Positions 50,508-61,400 of a stretch of DNA of 64,000 bases are shown in pieces. Numbering within the stretch: the stretch's first letter is position 1; every line of letters begins with the position of its first letter. The position numbers were made by a program, and so were the translations under genes. The notes beneath the pieces were generated by a model. The model was not told the DNA's origin and made no database searches. It saw nothing but the letters and a program-made list of their open reading frames with translations. Source of the DNA: Flammula alnicola (taxonomy: Eukaryota > Basidiomycota > Agaricomycetes > Agaricales > Strophariaceae); assembly GCA_015499995.1 (NCBI GenBank), contig JADNRV010000193.1:29686-93685 (forward strand). Reading direction: 5' to 3'.

Positions 50508-51484
50508 GTCAAGATAGTATTCTGTAACAGTATGAACAAATTCTACATAGGCAGTACATGGAATATTATGCACCATGAGCTCACTCGTGGGTTCTGTGGT
50601 GGCAAGATCTCCAGATTTCTGCCGGATCGGTTCATTTCAATGCCATACGCAACATTTGCTGTTGAATTTTCCTTGTGTCGCGGCCCACGTTCGTGCGAAA
50701 TTACATTACCCTCCCCTCGTTTGACCTTTTGCAATGCAGAAGTGCCGCAAAGATCGCGTGATTGCATGCAAAGCGCTTATTCAACCATTATCCGTGTTTG
50801 CTCCATGCGTGCATGTATTCAAACCTGGCGACCCGATCATTATGTACGGATGCAGTAGATTAAACTGTAAAACCTTGTTCCATCATTGGTGCCTGATCGT
50901 TGTGATGGCACAGACGTCAGTTGTGGGTCCATGTCCACCGACACGCTCACTCGACGCAGGGTAGCTAGCTCATAGCTGTATGCAGTTCAACAGAACCACA
51001 GAAATTTCTTAGGAGATACTACTTGTGGGCATGTCTCAAGTGCTCTGAATACATACATATGCGCGATGCGTGAATTTCAAACAATGAATTTCAACGCATC
51101 TGCGTGACTAATACATATGCGCGATGCGCGAATTTCCAACAATGAATTTCAACGCATCTGCGAGACTTCAGTATTGCAAAAAGCTTCTGGATTTTTTTTT
51201 CCAGGCGCACGTTTGCTCATGAATACATTACCCCCCCCCTGTTCGACCTTTTGAGATGCGGCAAAAGGAATTCCAGCTCGGTCAGGAATATATTACCCGC
51301 CCCCTCATTCGACTTTTTGGGACGCGGTGCCGGCAAAACTCAGCCGTGCCCTTATTCAACCGCTATCTGCGTTGCTCGATGCATGCGGGAACATGCGGCG
51401 GCGGCCAGCATATTCTGAATGTGGCGATGCTCATGATAACAGAGCTGCATTGAGGAAATACGCCTAATACGCTAATACATTTGA
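50508..51484. other. spacer between TET/JBP and transposase genes, with internal repeats
   Basis: No gene. It holds the promoter of the transposase and the 3' end of the oxygenase gene. It contains a 58-bp tandem duplication (51055-51165) and a diverged duplication of about 120 bp: 50690-50830 resembles 51285-51405. Shared words include CATTACC...CCCTCGTT(T/C)GACCTTTTG and TTATTCAACC(A/G).TATC. Confidence 0.6.
51055..51165. repeat. 58-bp tandem duplication
   Basis: Two adjacent copies contain ACATATGCGCGATGCG, GAATTTC, AACAATGAATTTCAACGCAT and CTGCG. They differ by a few substitutions and lie in the spacer upstream of the transposase gene. Confidence 0.8.
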
Positions 51485-53216
51485 CTAGGTTGTACGGAAA
51501 GTATTTCTACCAAAAATAAAGGCACGATCATCGGGGAGACTGGCTGCAGTCGAAAAAAGTTGCAGCGCAGCCTCGGTCCGATCTTCTAACTTACCGTCGA
51601 TGAGTTTCTTCTGCGCCCTACCTGCCGCGGTCAATTTGAGAGTGGTTCCAGTTTGGAACCCATAGTCTACCCATCGAAACAAACCGCCTGAGCAGTATTG
51701 CGTCATGGACATCCGCTGCACTCCCTCTCCAATGACCGGGGTGTTCCCATGCCGAAGCACACTGGACGGGATCAAGATAGTGGCACCAGGGGGGAACTCG
51801 ATCACCAGGCCGAGGTCAAAAAGGACCATATGACCGCCGAGAGTTGGATCGAAATTGCCAAGTGCAGTGATGGCACAGAGGCCGTAGGCGACATTGTTGT
51901 AATCCGTGTGATCAACCGTTATCGTTCCAGGCCCAAGGTTGAACGTACAAGCTGGGAAGATGCTGCATGTAGGGAAGTTGGGGCGCAGATGTGGGGAGTG
52001 GTCATAGAGCCGCGAGAGATAGGATCGATATACGTTGTAGAGCTTCGGCGCATAGAATGCAAATGCACCTGTAGAGTTAGAATGGCAGTTAGCAATTATA
52101 GGCCCGAAGATTCTCAAATGAAACTTACCACTCTGGAAGCCGGCTATGCGCTTGATGTCGTTGTGCTGGCAGAGAGATTGAATGATGGCTTTAAGTCTCC
52201 CAGGAATGCCCAGATTACCCGGTTGCTGGAATAGAGTTGTTAGTATGAATAGATGCACCACAGAGCCACCACCAAATGATACTCCGGTCGGAATCGCGTA
52301 ATAATTGCCTCGACGGTGGTTGAAAGGGTCCTTGCTCGCCGACGGTGCAAAAGCTCCATTCCGCTTGCCTTCGACGCGCGCCTGGGTCATAGCAGATGCG
52401 GCCTTCCTCACAGAAGGCATCCATGTCGGATCTTTGGGCCGGGCCACGAGGAAAACCAGGCCGTGACCGTCCATGTCAGTGTACGTCTGGGATGACCTGA
52501 AAATAAATTAGTCTGATATCCGTAAGAAATAGAATTGAATATGCACTCTCCGTCCCACGGAACACGCTCCATGTTCAACGCCATGAGCTCATCCAGCGTC
52601 CAAGTCCTAGGCTGGCGTTCAGCTTCCACCTTCACAGCGCGACGCCCAATCCAATTACCGGCAGGAAGGTTGCGAGATTCGAGGGACACCTTCTTTGCAG
52701 GGATATCGCGATAGCGCGTGAGGGCGTTGAGCCTTGGACAGTGAGCAGGGATGGAAACGGTAGGTGCGGCAAGCTTCCAGCGTGCTTTGGATCGATCCTT
52801 GGCACGCGCTTTCTCGATCTTCCCCGGTTGTGCAATGGTGTATGGGCGAGCTGGGATTGGAGCTGATGCAGAGGCGAGGCGAGCAGATTGTCGAGGGATG
52901 GGACTGGATGAGAGTCGACATTGGGATAAACGCGCAGATTGTCGGTGTGGAAGGGCGTCCTCAAAGGGTGTATCCTCGTTGTCACCCACATCGCGATCAG
53001 AGCGAAGTTCGGCGACTTCCAAGGCGTTTCGAAAGAGGGGGGCCATGAGCACTTTGAACGCCGTGCACTTGTTGAGGCCGATCGAGAATGCGTCACGTAT
53101 TCCAAGGACATAGTCCCCGAATGAAGTCCCACTGCGCGTCTGGACATATCAATTAGAAACCGAGTAAGTGAGGAGGGCCAAAGGGAACTTACCACACGAC
53201 GGATTGGAGTTTCCAT
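51485..53216 (-). CDS. TET/JBP-family 2OG-Fe(II) oxygenase (transposon-borne)
   Basis: Exons run from the ATG at 53216 (53216-53193, 53139-52547, then from 52496 onward with two further introns) to the stop at 51485, in one frame. The N-terminal ~190 residues are basic and Ser/Arg-rich, possibly DNA-binding. The domain starts near MDGHGLVFLVARPKDPTW. Key residues: VDHTDYNNVAYGLC (iron ligands HxD), SSVLRHGNTPV (distal His), and RMSMTQYCSGGLFRWVDYGF (2-oxoglutarate Arg and C-terminal signature). TET/JBP enzymes oxidise 5-methylcytosine or thymine in DNA. In basidiomycetes they are amplified together with KDZ transposons. This copy looks complete, with no missing ligand. It probably acts in the nucleus on methylated DNA; whether it helps the element escape silencing is inference. 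Confidence 0.9.
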
Positions 53217-53322
53217 ATTGCAAATGCACTAGTACACACTAGTGCGGTGTTCGTCGCCAACTGTAAGGGCGTATAATCACGTTAGTCAATGCATAAACAC
53301 AGAGTAGCAACTGCAAAAACTG

Positions 53323-53550
53323 CGGCCAGGGTGTCTGGGTGGACTCGCCTGCACCGCGGAACGAAATGACGGAAATGGAAAACGCGCGGCCAGGGTGTCT
53401 GGGTAGACTCGCCTGCACCACAGAACGAAAGGACGGAAAACGCAGGTGCACGCGGCCAGGGTGTCTGGGTGGACTCGCCTGCACCGCGGAATGAAATACA
53501 AGAAGCACCGGTGCACGGCCAGGGTGTCTGGGTGGACTCGCCTGCACCGT
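53323..53550. repeat. minisatellite, four copies of a 63-66 bp unit
   Basis: Units begin at 53323, 53387, 53453 and 53516. Each has a conserved core of about 38 bp that includes CGGCCAGGGTGTCTGGGT and GACTCGCCTGCACC, with variable spacers between. It sits 107-335 bp upstream of the TET/JBP start codon. Confidence 0.9.
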
Positions 53551-53569
53551 GTACTCACATGAATGGCCC

Positions 53570-54772
53570 TTGAGTGACGACGTTGGAAAGTTGTGGGGGG
53601 AGGGAATAAAAAAAAGCAAAACGCCCACCTTATACCAGAGATCGAGGGCCCCTAGCGAAAATATGATACCCGCACCTACGGGTCAGGCATCATCCGCGGG
53701 TGCCAAAACCGGTGCGGGCTGGGTTGGGGGTATGGTATTGAGGGCGGCATGCGAGGGTGCGTGGGGCACTTGCTGCGCAGATATCGGGTTGGGAGGGGCG
53801 GTCGTTGTGCGTTAACTGGCCAGGGGTGGTCGGTATGCCTTAGGGGGGTGCAGTGCAGCAGAGTGTGCAAGGCGATGGGCGGTATTCGTCCATTGGCGGT
53901 GGTGATGCTGTGCGTACAAGTTAACACTGGAAATCACGAAGAAAATCGTTCGTTGACATACCTGGCGGGCCTCCCATTGCATGGGTCCCCCCTTCTGTAC
54001 TCCAAGTCCCCGTGAATCCGTCATCGTCGAATGAAAACCCCGCCACACCCATGTCTGACGGAGGGGAAGGGCTCACACTGCACATGTCGTCGACGTTGGA
54101 GGTCCACGGCGCGCGTGTTAGTCTGAGCGGTTCAGGTTTGCTGAGTGCGGTACAACGTTGGGAGCCGTGCCGGTTTGAAACCCATGTCGTTCACGCGGGA
54201 GGCTCACATTCCTCTTTTGGTAAATGTGATGATCGCCCCTTTTGGACGATCAAGATTCACATTGACGATCTGCCAAATATAGTAATATGGCCTAGCGCCT
54301 GTGCCTACGGCTCGCATACGGTCGCATATGGGTCGCATATGGTCGCATACGGGTCGCATACGAGTCGGACCACTGTAGATGGTCGCATATCAGTCGCATA
54401 CACCTCTTATTTTGTCAACCGTGTGCGCTCTGCTGCGTTATATTAAATATACAAGATATACCATAGTTGAGTAATGTACTAGCTACAATTAGATAGTGTT
54501 TGGGAAGCTCAGAGAATCTATTGCATGTCGGTAATAAATAGATCAGTACATGCAACTAAACATATATATTTAACATACTACACTCAGTACCACCATGACC
54601 AAGAAATCTGGCAAGGATGGTTTGACCAAGCATCAACGTTATTATCAACGGTGAGCAGTGATATATTTGATTATATCACTTCTCTAGATATTCACTGTAA
54701 ATACAGGCATCGAGATACAGTAAACGGGAAGAACGCAAAGCGCAATAAGGAGAGACGGGTCAAACGGTGCGG
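53570..54772. other. non-coding region between two mobile elements
   Basis: No gene was recognised. It holds the TCGCATA array and G-rich stretches, and may contain the true right end of the KDZ element. Confidence 0.4.
54312..54400. repeat. short tandem array of TCGCATA words
   Basis: TCGCATA occurs seven times, at 54312, 54322, 54333, 54343, 54354, 54383 and 54394, mostly with 10-11 bp spacing. It resembles sub-terminal repeats of DNA transposons or MITEs. Confidence 0.8.
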
Positions 54773-55797
54773 TGTGGAGGAGATGGATAGCGCGCTCGTA
54801 GAAACAGCGGGCAAGTCCGAATTCCCACGTGATGCCGATCAAGCCGTGCACACTACCGCGCGACCATCGATTTGAATACCCCGCGTAGCATACCCTTTTC
54901 TCCCCATTTCAAACACTTCATACACTCATTACATGATCCTTTTTCATCTCCGAAAACCCCCGTACTCTCACCTCTCTTCGTTACTCCACAGACACCGTAT
55001 TTCACACGCAATGGCCGTGAGAACGCGCCTCGGCAAGCCCCGTTTTGCGCTCAAGGTGTACCGCGGTCTGCCTCGACGAAAGAACAACTTCAAGTACGAT
55101 CTACACCGATGGAAGGATGGGAAACCAAGCCAAGAGGAACCATACGGCTGGTAGGAGGTCCTATTTGCAAATTCTATTCCGTTTTATTCCATTTTATCTT
55201 GTTTCATCTTGATTCTCGATCACTTCCGCATCTCTTTCTCTTTTCAAATAGCCGACACCGAGTGCAACGAGACGACACGCTGTACGCAGGAGGACGCCCC
55301 GCCCTAACGTGCGACGAGCAGCGGACACGGTCTGGTCCACCGTGGAAGATTGTATGTCCCTTGAGCAAGGATGTACAGTTCACTCGCGCCCGCACCAAGC
55401 CTCAATCTTGCCTCCTATCCTGCGTGCGGCCGAAATATCGTTGCACAAGGTCGAAGACCCTTTTTCTTTTTCAAATGGACAATCTAGCACATGCGTAGTA
55501 TATTTGATTTGATTTCTTGGGCCTGGCGACGCAAGAGTACGCGTGCGCCAGGAAAATCTCTATATACCCGCGTTTGTAAACTTAGGAGTCCTTAGTCAAT
55601 CTACCCCCACTTTGATTCGGAAAACACTACGAGGAGCACGAGCTATTGAGCAAGAGCATCGAGCAGAGCGCGCCGTGACATTCGCTATCTACACAACTTC
55701 TCAAATACCCCGTACTTAGGCGCCCATCAGCGCCGCTCTCTCTTCTCTTTTCGACGACCTCAATCCAACCTACCTGGAAAAGATCAGCTCTTCCACA
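54773..55797 (+). repeat. 5' LTR
   Basis: 1,025 bp, starting TGTGGAGGAG and ending CTTCCACA. Short inverted ends (TGTGGA/TCCACA) are visible. Confidence 0.95.
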
Positions 55798-55935
55798 GTA
55801 GCTATCGAGACTGGATCAAAGGTTTTCCGTCGAAAACAACCACTGCTGAGTCCCTGAATTTCGATTTTTTCCCACTTTCCATTCTGTCTACACTTCTCTC
55901 CCAAACTTCCCTTCTTCCCTGTCGAAGCTTACAAC

Positions 55936-58356
55936 ATGGCGACCCCGCCGCAGTTGTTCACGCAGCTGAAGCCGATGCCGATTCCTCGGACATTAAGCGC
56001 ACCTTTATTCGATGGGAAATATGTCAATGACTTCTTAGCTATTTTAGAGCGACATGGGAATTCCGCGGGGCTGCTCACTTCCGAGCTCCCAAAATACATT
56101 GTCCAATACTGCACTGACGAAGTTAAACAGGTCATCCGGTTTTGCGATGAGGTCGAGGGTGCTGACTGGGACAAGGCGAAGCAGCTCCTCGTTGACTTAT
56201 ACGGGTCTAATGACGAACCGGCAAAGGCGACACTCGAAACCCTCAGGCTTTTCGTCAAGGAACACGCGAAGGGTAAAGAATTTGGCAGCCGAGCTGACGT
56301 TGATATCTATCATAGGAGCTATCTCACGATTGCCGCGCAACTTAAGTCAAAGACGTTGATTGACGAGAACGAAATGAAGCTCAAGTTCTTTGCGGGTCTT
56401 CCACGAAGAACCCGAGCGTTTGTAACCTCTCGCCTTCCTCCCGCCAACTTGGCTACCACCTCACCACCTCAAATCAAGACGGTGATCGAAATTATATGCC
56501 GCCAGTTCAACCCGAACAGCATCGAGTCCTACAATGTGGAATCAGATGCTGACGACTCTGACGACGATACGCCCAGCGCGGCCCCATTGACAAAGCCTTC
56601 ATTACTGCCTCTCACTAGTGTCCTCGAGTCAGCTAGACCCAAGAGCAGCAATATCAAGACCGACATCGATCTTCTCACCCAGCAGCTGCAGCAGCTCTCA
56701 ATCAGCCAAGCTCAGATGCAGCAGATGTTTCAGACCGCGATGAGCGCAGGATCCTTCTCTCGTCCTTCTAACAGTACGAACCCCGCTGATAAAACTTGTT
56801 TCATTTGCGGACAGGTTGGAACGCACCGGTTGCACCCTCGTTTCTGCCCGGAAACAGCCAAGCTCATAGCGGAATCGCTCATCAAGTTTGACGCCGCCCG
56901 CGCTCGATACACACTCATGGACGGAGCAGACCTTCCGTTGATACCATTCACGCCGGGCGGTGTCGCTCAATACCTGCGCGAGCATCGAAGTGACTTTCCG
57001 CGGCGCGAACCACCACCTCACACCTTGACAGCGAGCGCGTCTCCCGCGACGCTAATGATGGGCGACTATCCGGCGTTGTGCGGTGACGTGTACGCCATCG
57101 CATCAAACCAAGATGAGTTCGATTTCAGCGACTCTTACCCTGTGACACGCACTGGCAAAGATACTGCTCCTAGACATGACCCAACACGACGACCGCCTGC
57201 GAGGAAACAGCCCGAGCGGCCGAATACGCCTGCAAGTGCACCGATGCCTGCACCTCGCCAGCCATCAGGACCGGCGCCTACGACATCTCAACATATTCCC
57301 AACGAAGCGCGTGTTCCCGGCACTAATGGGTCCGCACCGCCGCCGCCCATCAATACGCGTGAAGGGTGGAAGGAGTCGCTCCCTCGCAACAACAAGGACG
57401 TCGAAATGAAAGATGAACCAAAGAGTAAAGCCCCTCAGTACCACTACACGTCGGACGTTCAGGAGAAGATCTCCATGCAAGACATCCAGGATCTCATTCT
57501 GCAGACTCAGGTAACCCTGACATTGCGTGACATCTTAGGCATATCCCCGGGACTCCAAAAACGAATGGCGGATGCTACGAAGACTCGACGGGAATATTTG
57601 ACAAAGTACGGCGAGTACGATCTCTACACGGCGCAAGCCGAAGAAGAGTTCGCGAAGACCAGCGTGGGAGCGCAAGTAAATTCGGCGAGTTCTCTCCAGT
57701 TTGACGAATTGAATGATCCTTCCATGCTTGATTCATTCATGCTCAGGTACTCGAATGCAGTCAGCTTCAGGCCTACAAAGAAGTACGCGATGACTACAGG
57801 CATTTTTACTGCTGATCTTGCGGGAATGTCCATCCGTCTCATGGTCGATTGCGGCTCTGAGCTCAACATTTTCCCTGAGCGCCTTCTCGCCCAGACCAAC
57901 TTACCTCTTGACTACGAGGGCACGCGTTGGTCCCTGAAGGGCGTCAACGGTGGTCCTGTGGGTCTGAGAGGGGTATGCAGAGACGTACCGATATCGATCG
58001 GCGGCCACAGATTTGACCATCATTTCTTTGTTACGCGCGAGGACATGGACTCACAAGATTGCATTTTAGGACAGCCTTGGATTCAGTGGTTCGCCGCGCG
58101 TATCGATTACTCAAGAATCGGTCACATGAAGATTATGCTATGGAAGGATGGCGATCGAAGCAACAACCCTACGATCTCGGTACAGCTGACACGACCCAAT
58201 GACCCAAGGAATGTCGATGCAACAGGACCACTCCCAGGGGCCTCACGACCAGTAACCGAAGAATCGGAGACAGCTCATCAGCAGCACTCGCACCACCAAC
58301 GAGCATATATCGAGGAGGTCGACGATGATGATGCGTACGCCCGATATTTTCATTAG
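55936..58356 (+). CDS. retrotransposon Gag with aspartic protease
   Basis: A single frame of 806 residues. The N-terminal third is capsid-like (LFDGKYVNDFLAILE, VIRFCDEVEGADWDKAKQLL). A zinc-knuckle-like CFICGQVGTHRLHPRFC lies near residue 290 (56797), with unusual spacing. A proline-rich linker follows. The C-terminal ~180 residues hold a retropepsin-like domain with LMVDCGSELNIFP (active site near 57847) and CILGQPWIQW. Carrying the protease at the end of gag rather than the start of pol occurs in some fungal Gypsy elements. The frame ends in TAG, 69 bp before the pol ATG. Confidence 0.9.
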   Translation: MATPPQLFTQLKPMPIPRTLSAPLFDGKYVNDFLAILERHGNSAGLLTSELPKYIVQYCTDEVKQVIRFCDEVEGADWDKAKQLLVDLYGSNDEPAKATLETLRLFVKEHAKGKEFGSRADVDIYHRSYLTIAAQLKSKTLIDENEMKLKFFAGLPRRTRAFVTSRLPPANLATTSPPQIKTVIEIICRQFNPNSIESYNVESDADDSDDDTPSAAPLTKPSLLPLTSVLESARPKSSNIKTDIDLLTQQLQQLSISQAQMQQMFQTAMSAGSFSRPSNSTNPADKTCFICGQVGTHRLHPRFCPETAKLIAESLIKFDAARARYTLMDGADLPLIPFTPGGVAQYLREHRSDFPRREPPPHTLTASASPATLMMGDYPALCGDVYAIASNQDEFDFSDSYPVTRTGKDTAPRHDPTRRPPARKQPERPNTPASAPMPAPRQPSGPAPTTSQHIPNEARVPGTNGSAPPPPINTREGWKESLPRNNKDVEMKDEPKSKAPQYHYTSDVQEKISMQDIQDLILQTQVTLTLRDILGISPGLQKRMADATKTRREYLTKYGEYDLYTAQAEEEFAKTSVGAQVNSASSLQFDELNDPSMLDSFMLRYSNAVSFRPTKKYAMTTGIFTADLAGMSIRLMVDCGSELNIFPERLLAQTNLPLDYEGTRWSLKGVNGGPVGLRGVCRDVPISIGGHRFDHHFFVTREDMDSQDCILGQPWIQWFAARIDYSRIGHMKIMLWKDGDRSNNPTISVQLTRPNDPRNVDATGPLPGASRPVTEESETAHQQHSHHQRAYIEEVDDDDAYARYFH

Positions 58357-58424
58357 CGCAGGACACGACCACGCGGCCGCCAACTCTCTTCAACGTGTCT
58401 TGCGCAACTATAGGCCGATCACTC

Positions 58425-61400
58425 ATGGGTCTTCTCGGAGATCCTGAGTTTCGTGAGTTTGATAATTTTCTCTATTCTTTTGACCCTCCAGATTCGTTTG
58501 ATTATTTATTGAGACAAGTAAGTCTCGCATCTAATAGTTTAAGACCGCTAACTACGTCGTGGACGCTCCGAGCATTATCTAGCTCACCATATACCCATTC
58601 GCGCACTGTATCCCTCACTGCGAAACGCAAATACAAACCCGTGGACCGCAAAGTACGGCCAGTACCTACGTACATGCCAAACCCCGTGGCTCTCGAGTTC
58701 AAACCTATCCCCTTACCGCCGATATCACAACTCCCATCAAAACCTCCGCATTTTGCTTCGCTGGAACCTACGGAAAGGATGACAGCTGAGCGTCTCTCTC
58801 TTCTCTTAAACACAATACCTGAAGGATTTCTTTCTCCAGAGGAGGTAAACCTGCTCGCGTTCGTGGTGGCGAGGCGCGAGAAAGCGTTCGCGTTCACGTT
58901 TGCTGAGAAAGGAACATTCCGTCAAGAATTTTATCCAGATTATGAAATACCAACTATCGAACATACGCCGTGGCAGCGTCCTCCAATCCGAGCGCCTAAA
59001 GCCCTAGAGGAGGTTATACGCCAAGAAATCCTGGAGCAGGAGGCTGCGGGACGCTTTGAGGCGACATCATCAAGCTATAGATCGGCCCTCTTTGCCGTGG
59101 CAAAGAAAACGAACAAAGTACGCCTGGTCCTTGACCTTCAGGAACTAAACTCCGTCACGATCAGAGACGCGGCGCTACCTCCGTCGGTGGACGATTTTGC
59201 TGAAGCCTTTATCGGGCGAGCAATCTATGGATGTGTCGATCTATTCGCCGGATATGACGCACGCATATTAGCTGAGTCCTCACGTCCTCTCACGGCATTT
59301 CATTCACTTTGTGGACCCAAACAACAGGCAACTCTACCAATGGGTGCTACAAATGCTGGAGCGGAATTCCAGCGATGTGTCAACCACGCTTTACAAGAAG
59401 ATATCGATGTCAACGCGAAGGCATTCATGGATGATGGAGGAATCATGGGACCGCACACGACGTACGACGACGCGCCCATTGACGACAACCCCAACATCCG
59501 ACAATTTGTATTCGAGTACGCTACAACGTTGGATCGGATTCTCGCGCGATTCATTGCAGCAGGAATCACGGCGTCGGGACTCAAAACCACGCTCGCAACG
59601 CCGCGCCTTCGTATTGTTGGGTCTGTAGTATCGATCGAGGGATGGCACCTTGAGAAAGGGCTCATCTCGAAGATAACGAAATGGCCTTCCTGCGAGAACG
59701 TGTCTCAGATCCGAGGTTTCCTAGGAGTAATGGGATGCGGAAGAAAATGGATCAAGAACTTTGCTTTAATCGCTAAGCCTTTGACATCTCTATTGCGAGT
59801 CACTGATGCCGATTTCTCATTCACGCAGGAGGCGCAGGATGCGATGGATTCTCTCAAGCAACTTGCCACGACAGCGCCGGTGCTCATCAAGATCGACTAC
59901 GACAAAGCCAAACTCATCACTCAACTGCCGCGGGCGTCTGACGAAGGACTTGTAACTGTCGCCGTCGACGCAGCAGCCTTATATGGTGCGGGGTGGGTGG
60001 TATATCAACATCTCGACAATCAACGCCGACCTGCCGTTTATGGGTCATGCACCTACAATGAGCGCGAAACGCGATACTCGCAACCAAAAGCAGAGCTCTA
60101 TGGAGTGTTTCGCGCCTTCAAGCACCTCAGACATCGCATTTGGGGCATCCGATTTTGTCTAGAACATGACGCTAAGTTCCTTCGTGAGATGATCGTGACA
60201 CCTGATTTACCAAATGCTCCTATGACCAGGTGGATTGCGTATCTGCAGCTTTTTGATTTCGAAATGCACCATGTGAAAGCCGAAAAACACCAAGCTCCGG
60301 ATGGCTTATCTCGAAGGCCGAAATCGGACCAAGATTCCGAAGATGAGGAGGAGTCGGAGGAATATCTTGATAGATTTATCGGGAATTTCTTAGCGTCGGA
60401 TAAAGAGTTGCCACAGGGGTTCTGGCATAAAGATTCATATAAACTCTCAGCAAGGCAAGTTAAATCTGTTCTTCGAACCATACAACTTGCTCGCAGTGCT
60501 TTCTCTATGTCATCAGCTCCGTATACCCGACTATTGCAACCACAGGCCCAATATAATATTCACGCCAATGCCTCTCGACCGCCGGCGCTTAACTTCTACA
60601 ACCTATTCACCACCGGAATCTTGGTCGACTCGGAGCCGCACTCGGGCGCTAGGCATCCGCAGTTCCCAATTCGCCCAACTCGGTTCGATCCTTCCAACTG
60701 GACTCGCAATAATCTGGCCGACTACACCCTTCTCCGGGTGACTGACACCATGACGTACATGGGCCGTGAATTCTTCGACCGCAAAACGCCAATCGAGCAA
60801 GAAGTTGAATACCGTTTGGGTGATGAGGTCATCAACCTTTCTGTCACCTCATATCACTATACGTACGCGTCGCGGCTGCGAGCAGGTGAGTACCCTCCAG
60901 CTATAGTCGATCATTCAGTGGTTGGATATTGTGCGGTCGAGGAGAGGACTGATAGCCGAGCCAACTATGAAATACTCACTGCGCCAGAGCATCGCGAGGC
61001 TATTGCATGTATTGGTCATAAGTTTGGAACCACAGACTTGGACGCACCTGAGATGTGGAAGGACCTCCGAGCCTTCTTTACCGATGGATCACTTCCTGCT
61101 CTGTGTCTGACGGACACGAAAGAGAAGGAAAGGTTCCTTAAGCGTGCTAACCGTTTTCTTTTCTTCGAGGAACGTTTATGGCTCAAGCCCAGCAACAAGA
61201 GCTCGTCCCTGCCCCGCCTCGTTATCGAAGATAACCAACGACGCCAAGAATTACTCGTAAAAGTACACGATGAGTGTGGCCACCGAGGACGAGACCCCAC
61301 TTACGTCAAACTTGCCGAGCGCGTATACTGGCCGAACATGTATAACGACTGCGCGTATTTCGTGAGATCGTGCGTACCCTGTCAATTCGAGTCAAATGCT

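Larger units (their letters stand above)
46272..53570 (-). mobile_element. KDZ (Kyakuja-Dileera-Zisupton) DNA transposon with TET/JBP gene
   Basis: Two co-oriented genes, a TET/JBP oxygenase (51485-53216) and a KDZ transposase with cysteine cluster (46661-50507), lie 980 bp apart. This pairing is the hallmark described for basidiomycete KDZ elements. The outer limits are estimates. The left limit is set at the hairpins at 46.3 kb, and the right limit just beyond the minisatellite upstream of the oxygenase. No terminal inverted repeat pair or target duplication was identified. The real right end may be further out, towards the TCGCATA array at 54.3 kb. Confidence 0.7.

Noticed and set aside
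53323..53550. CRISPR-like regular repeats
   Set aside because: Only four units, spacers partly conserved, no cas genes, and a eukaryotic intron-rich context. It is a minisatellite.
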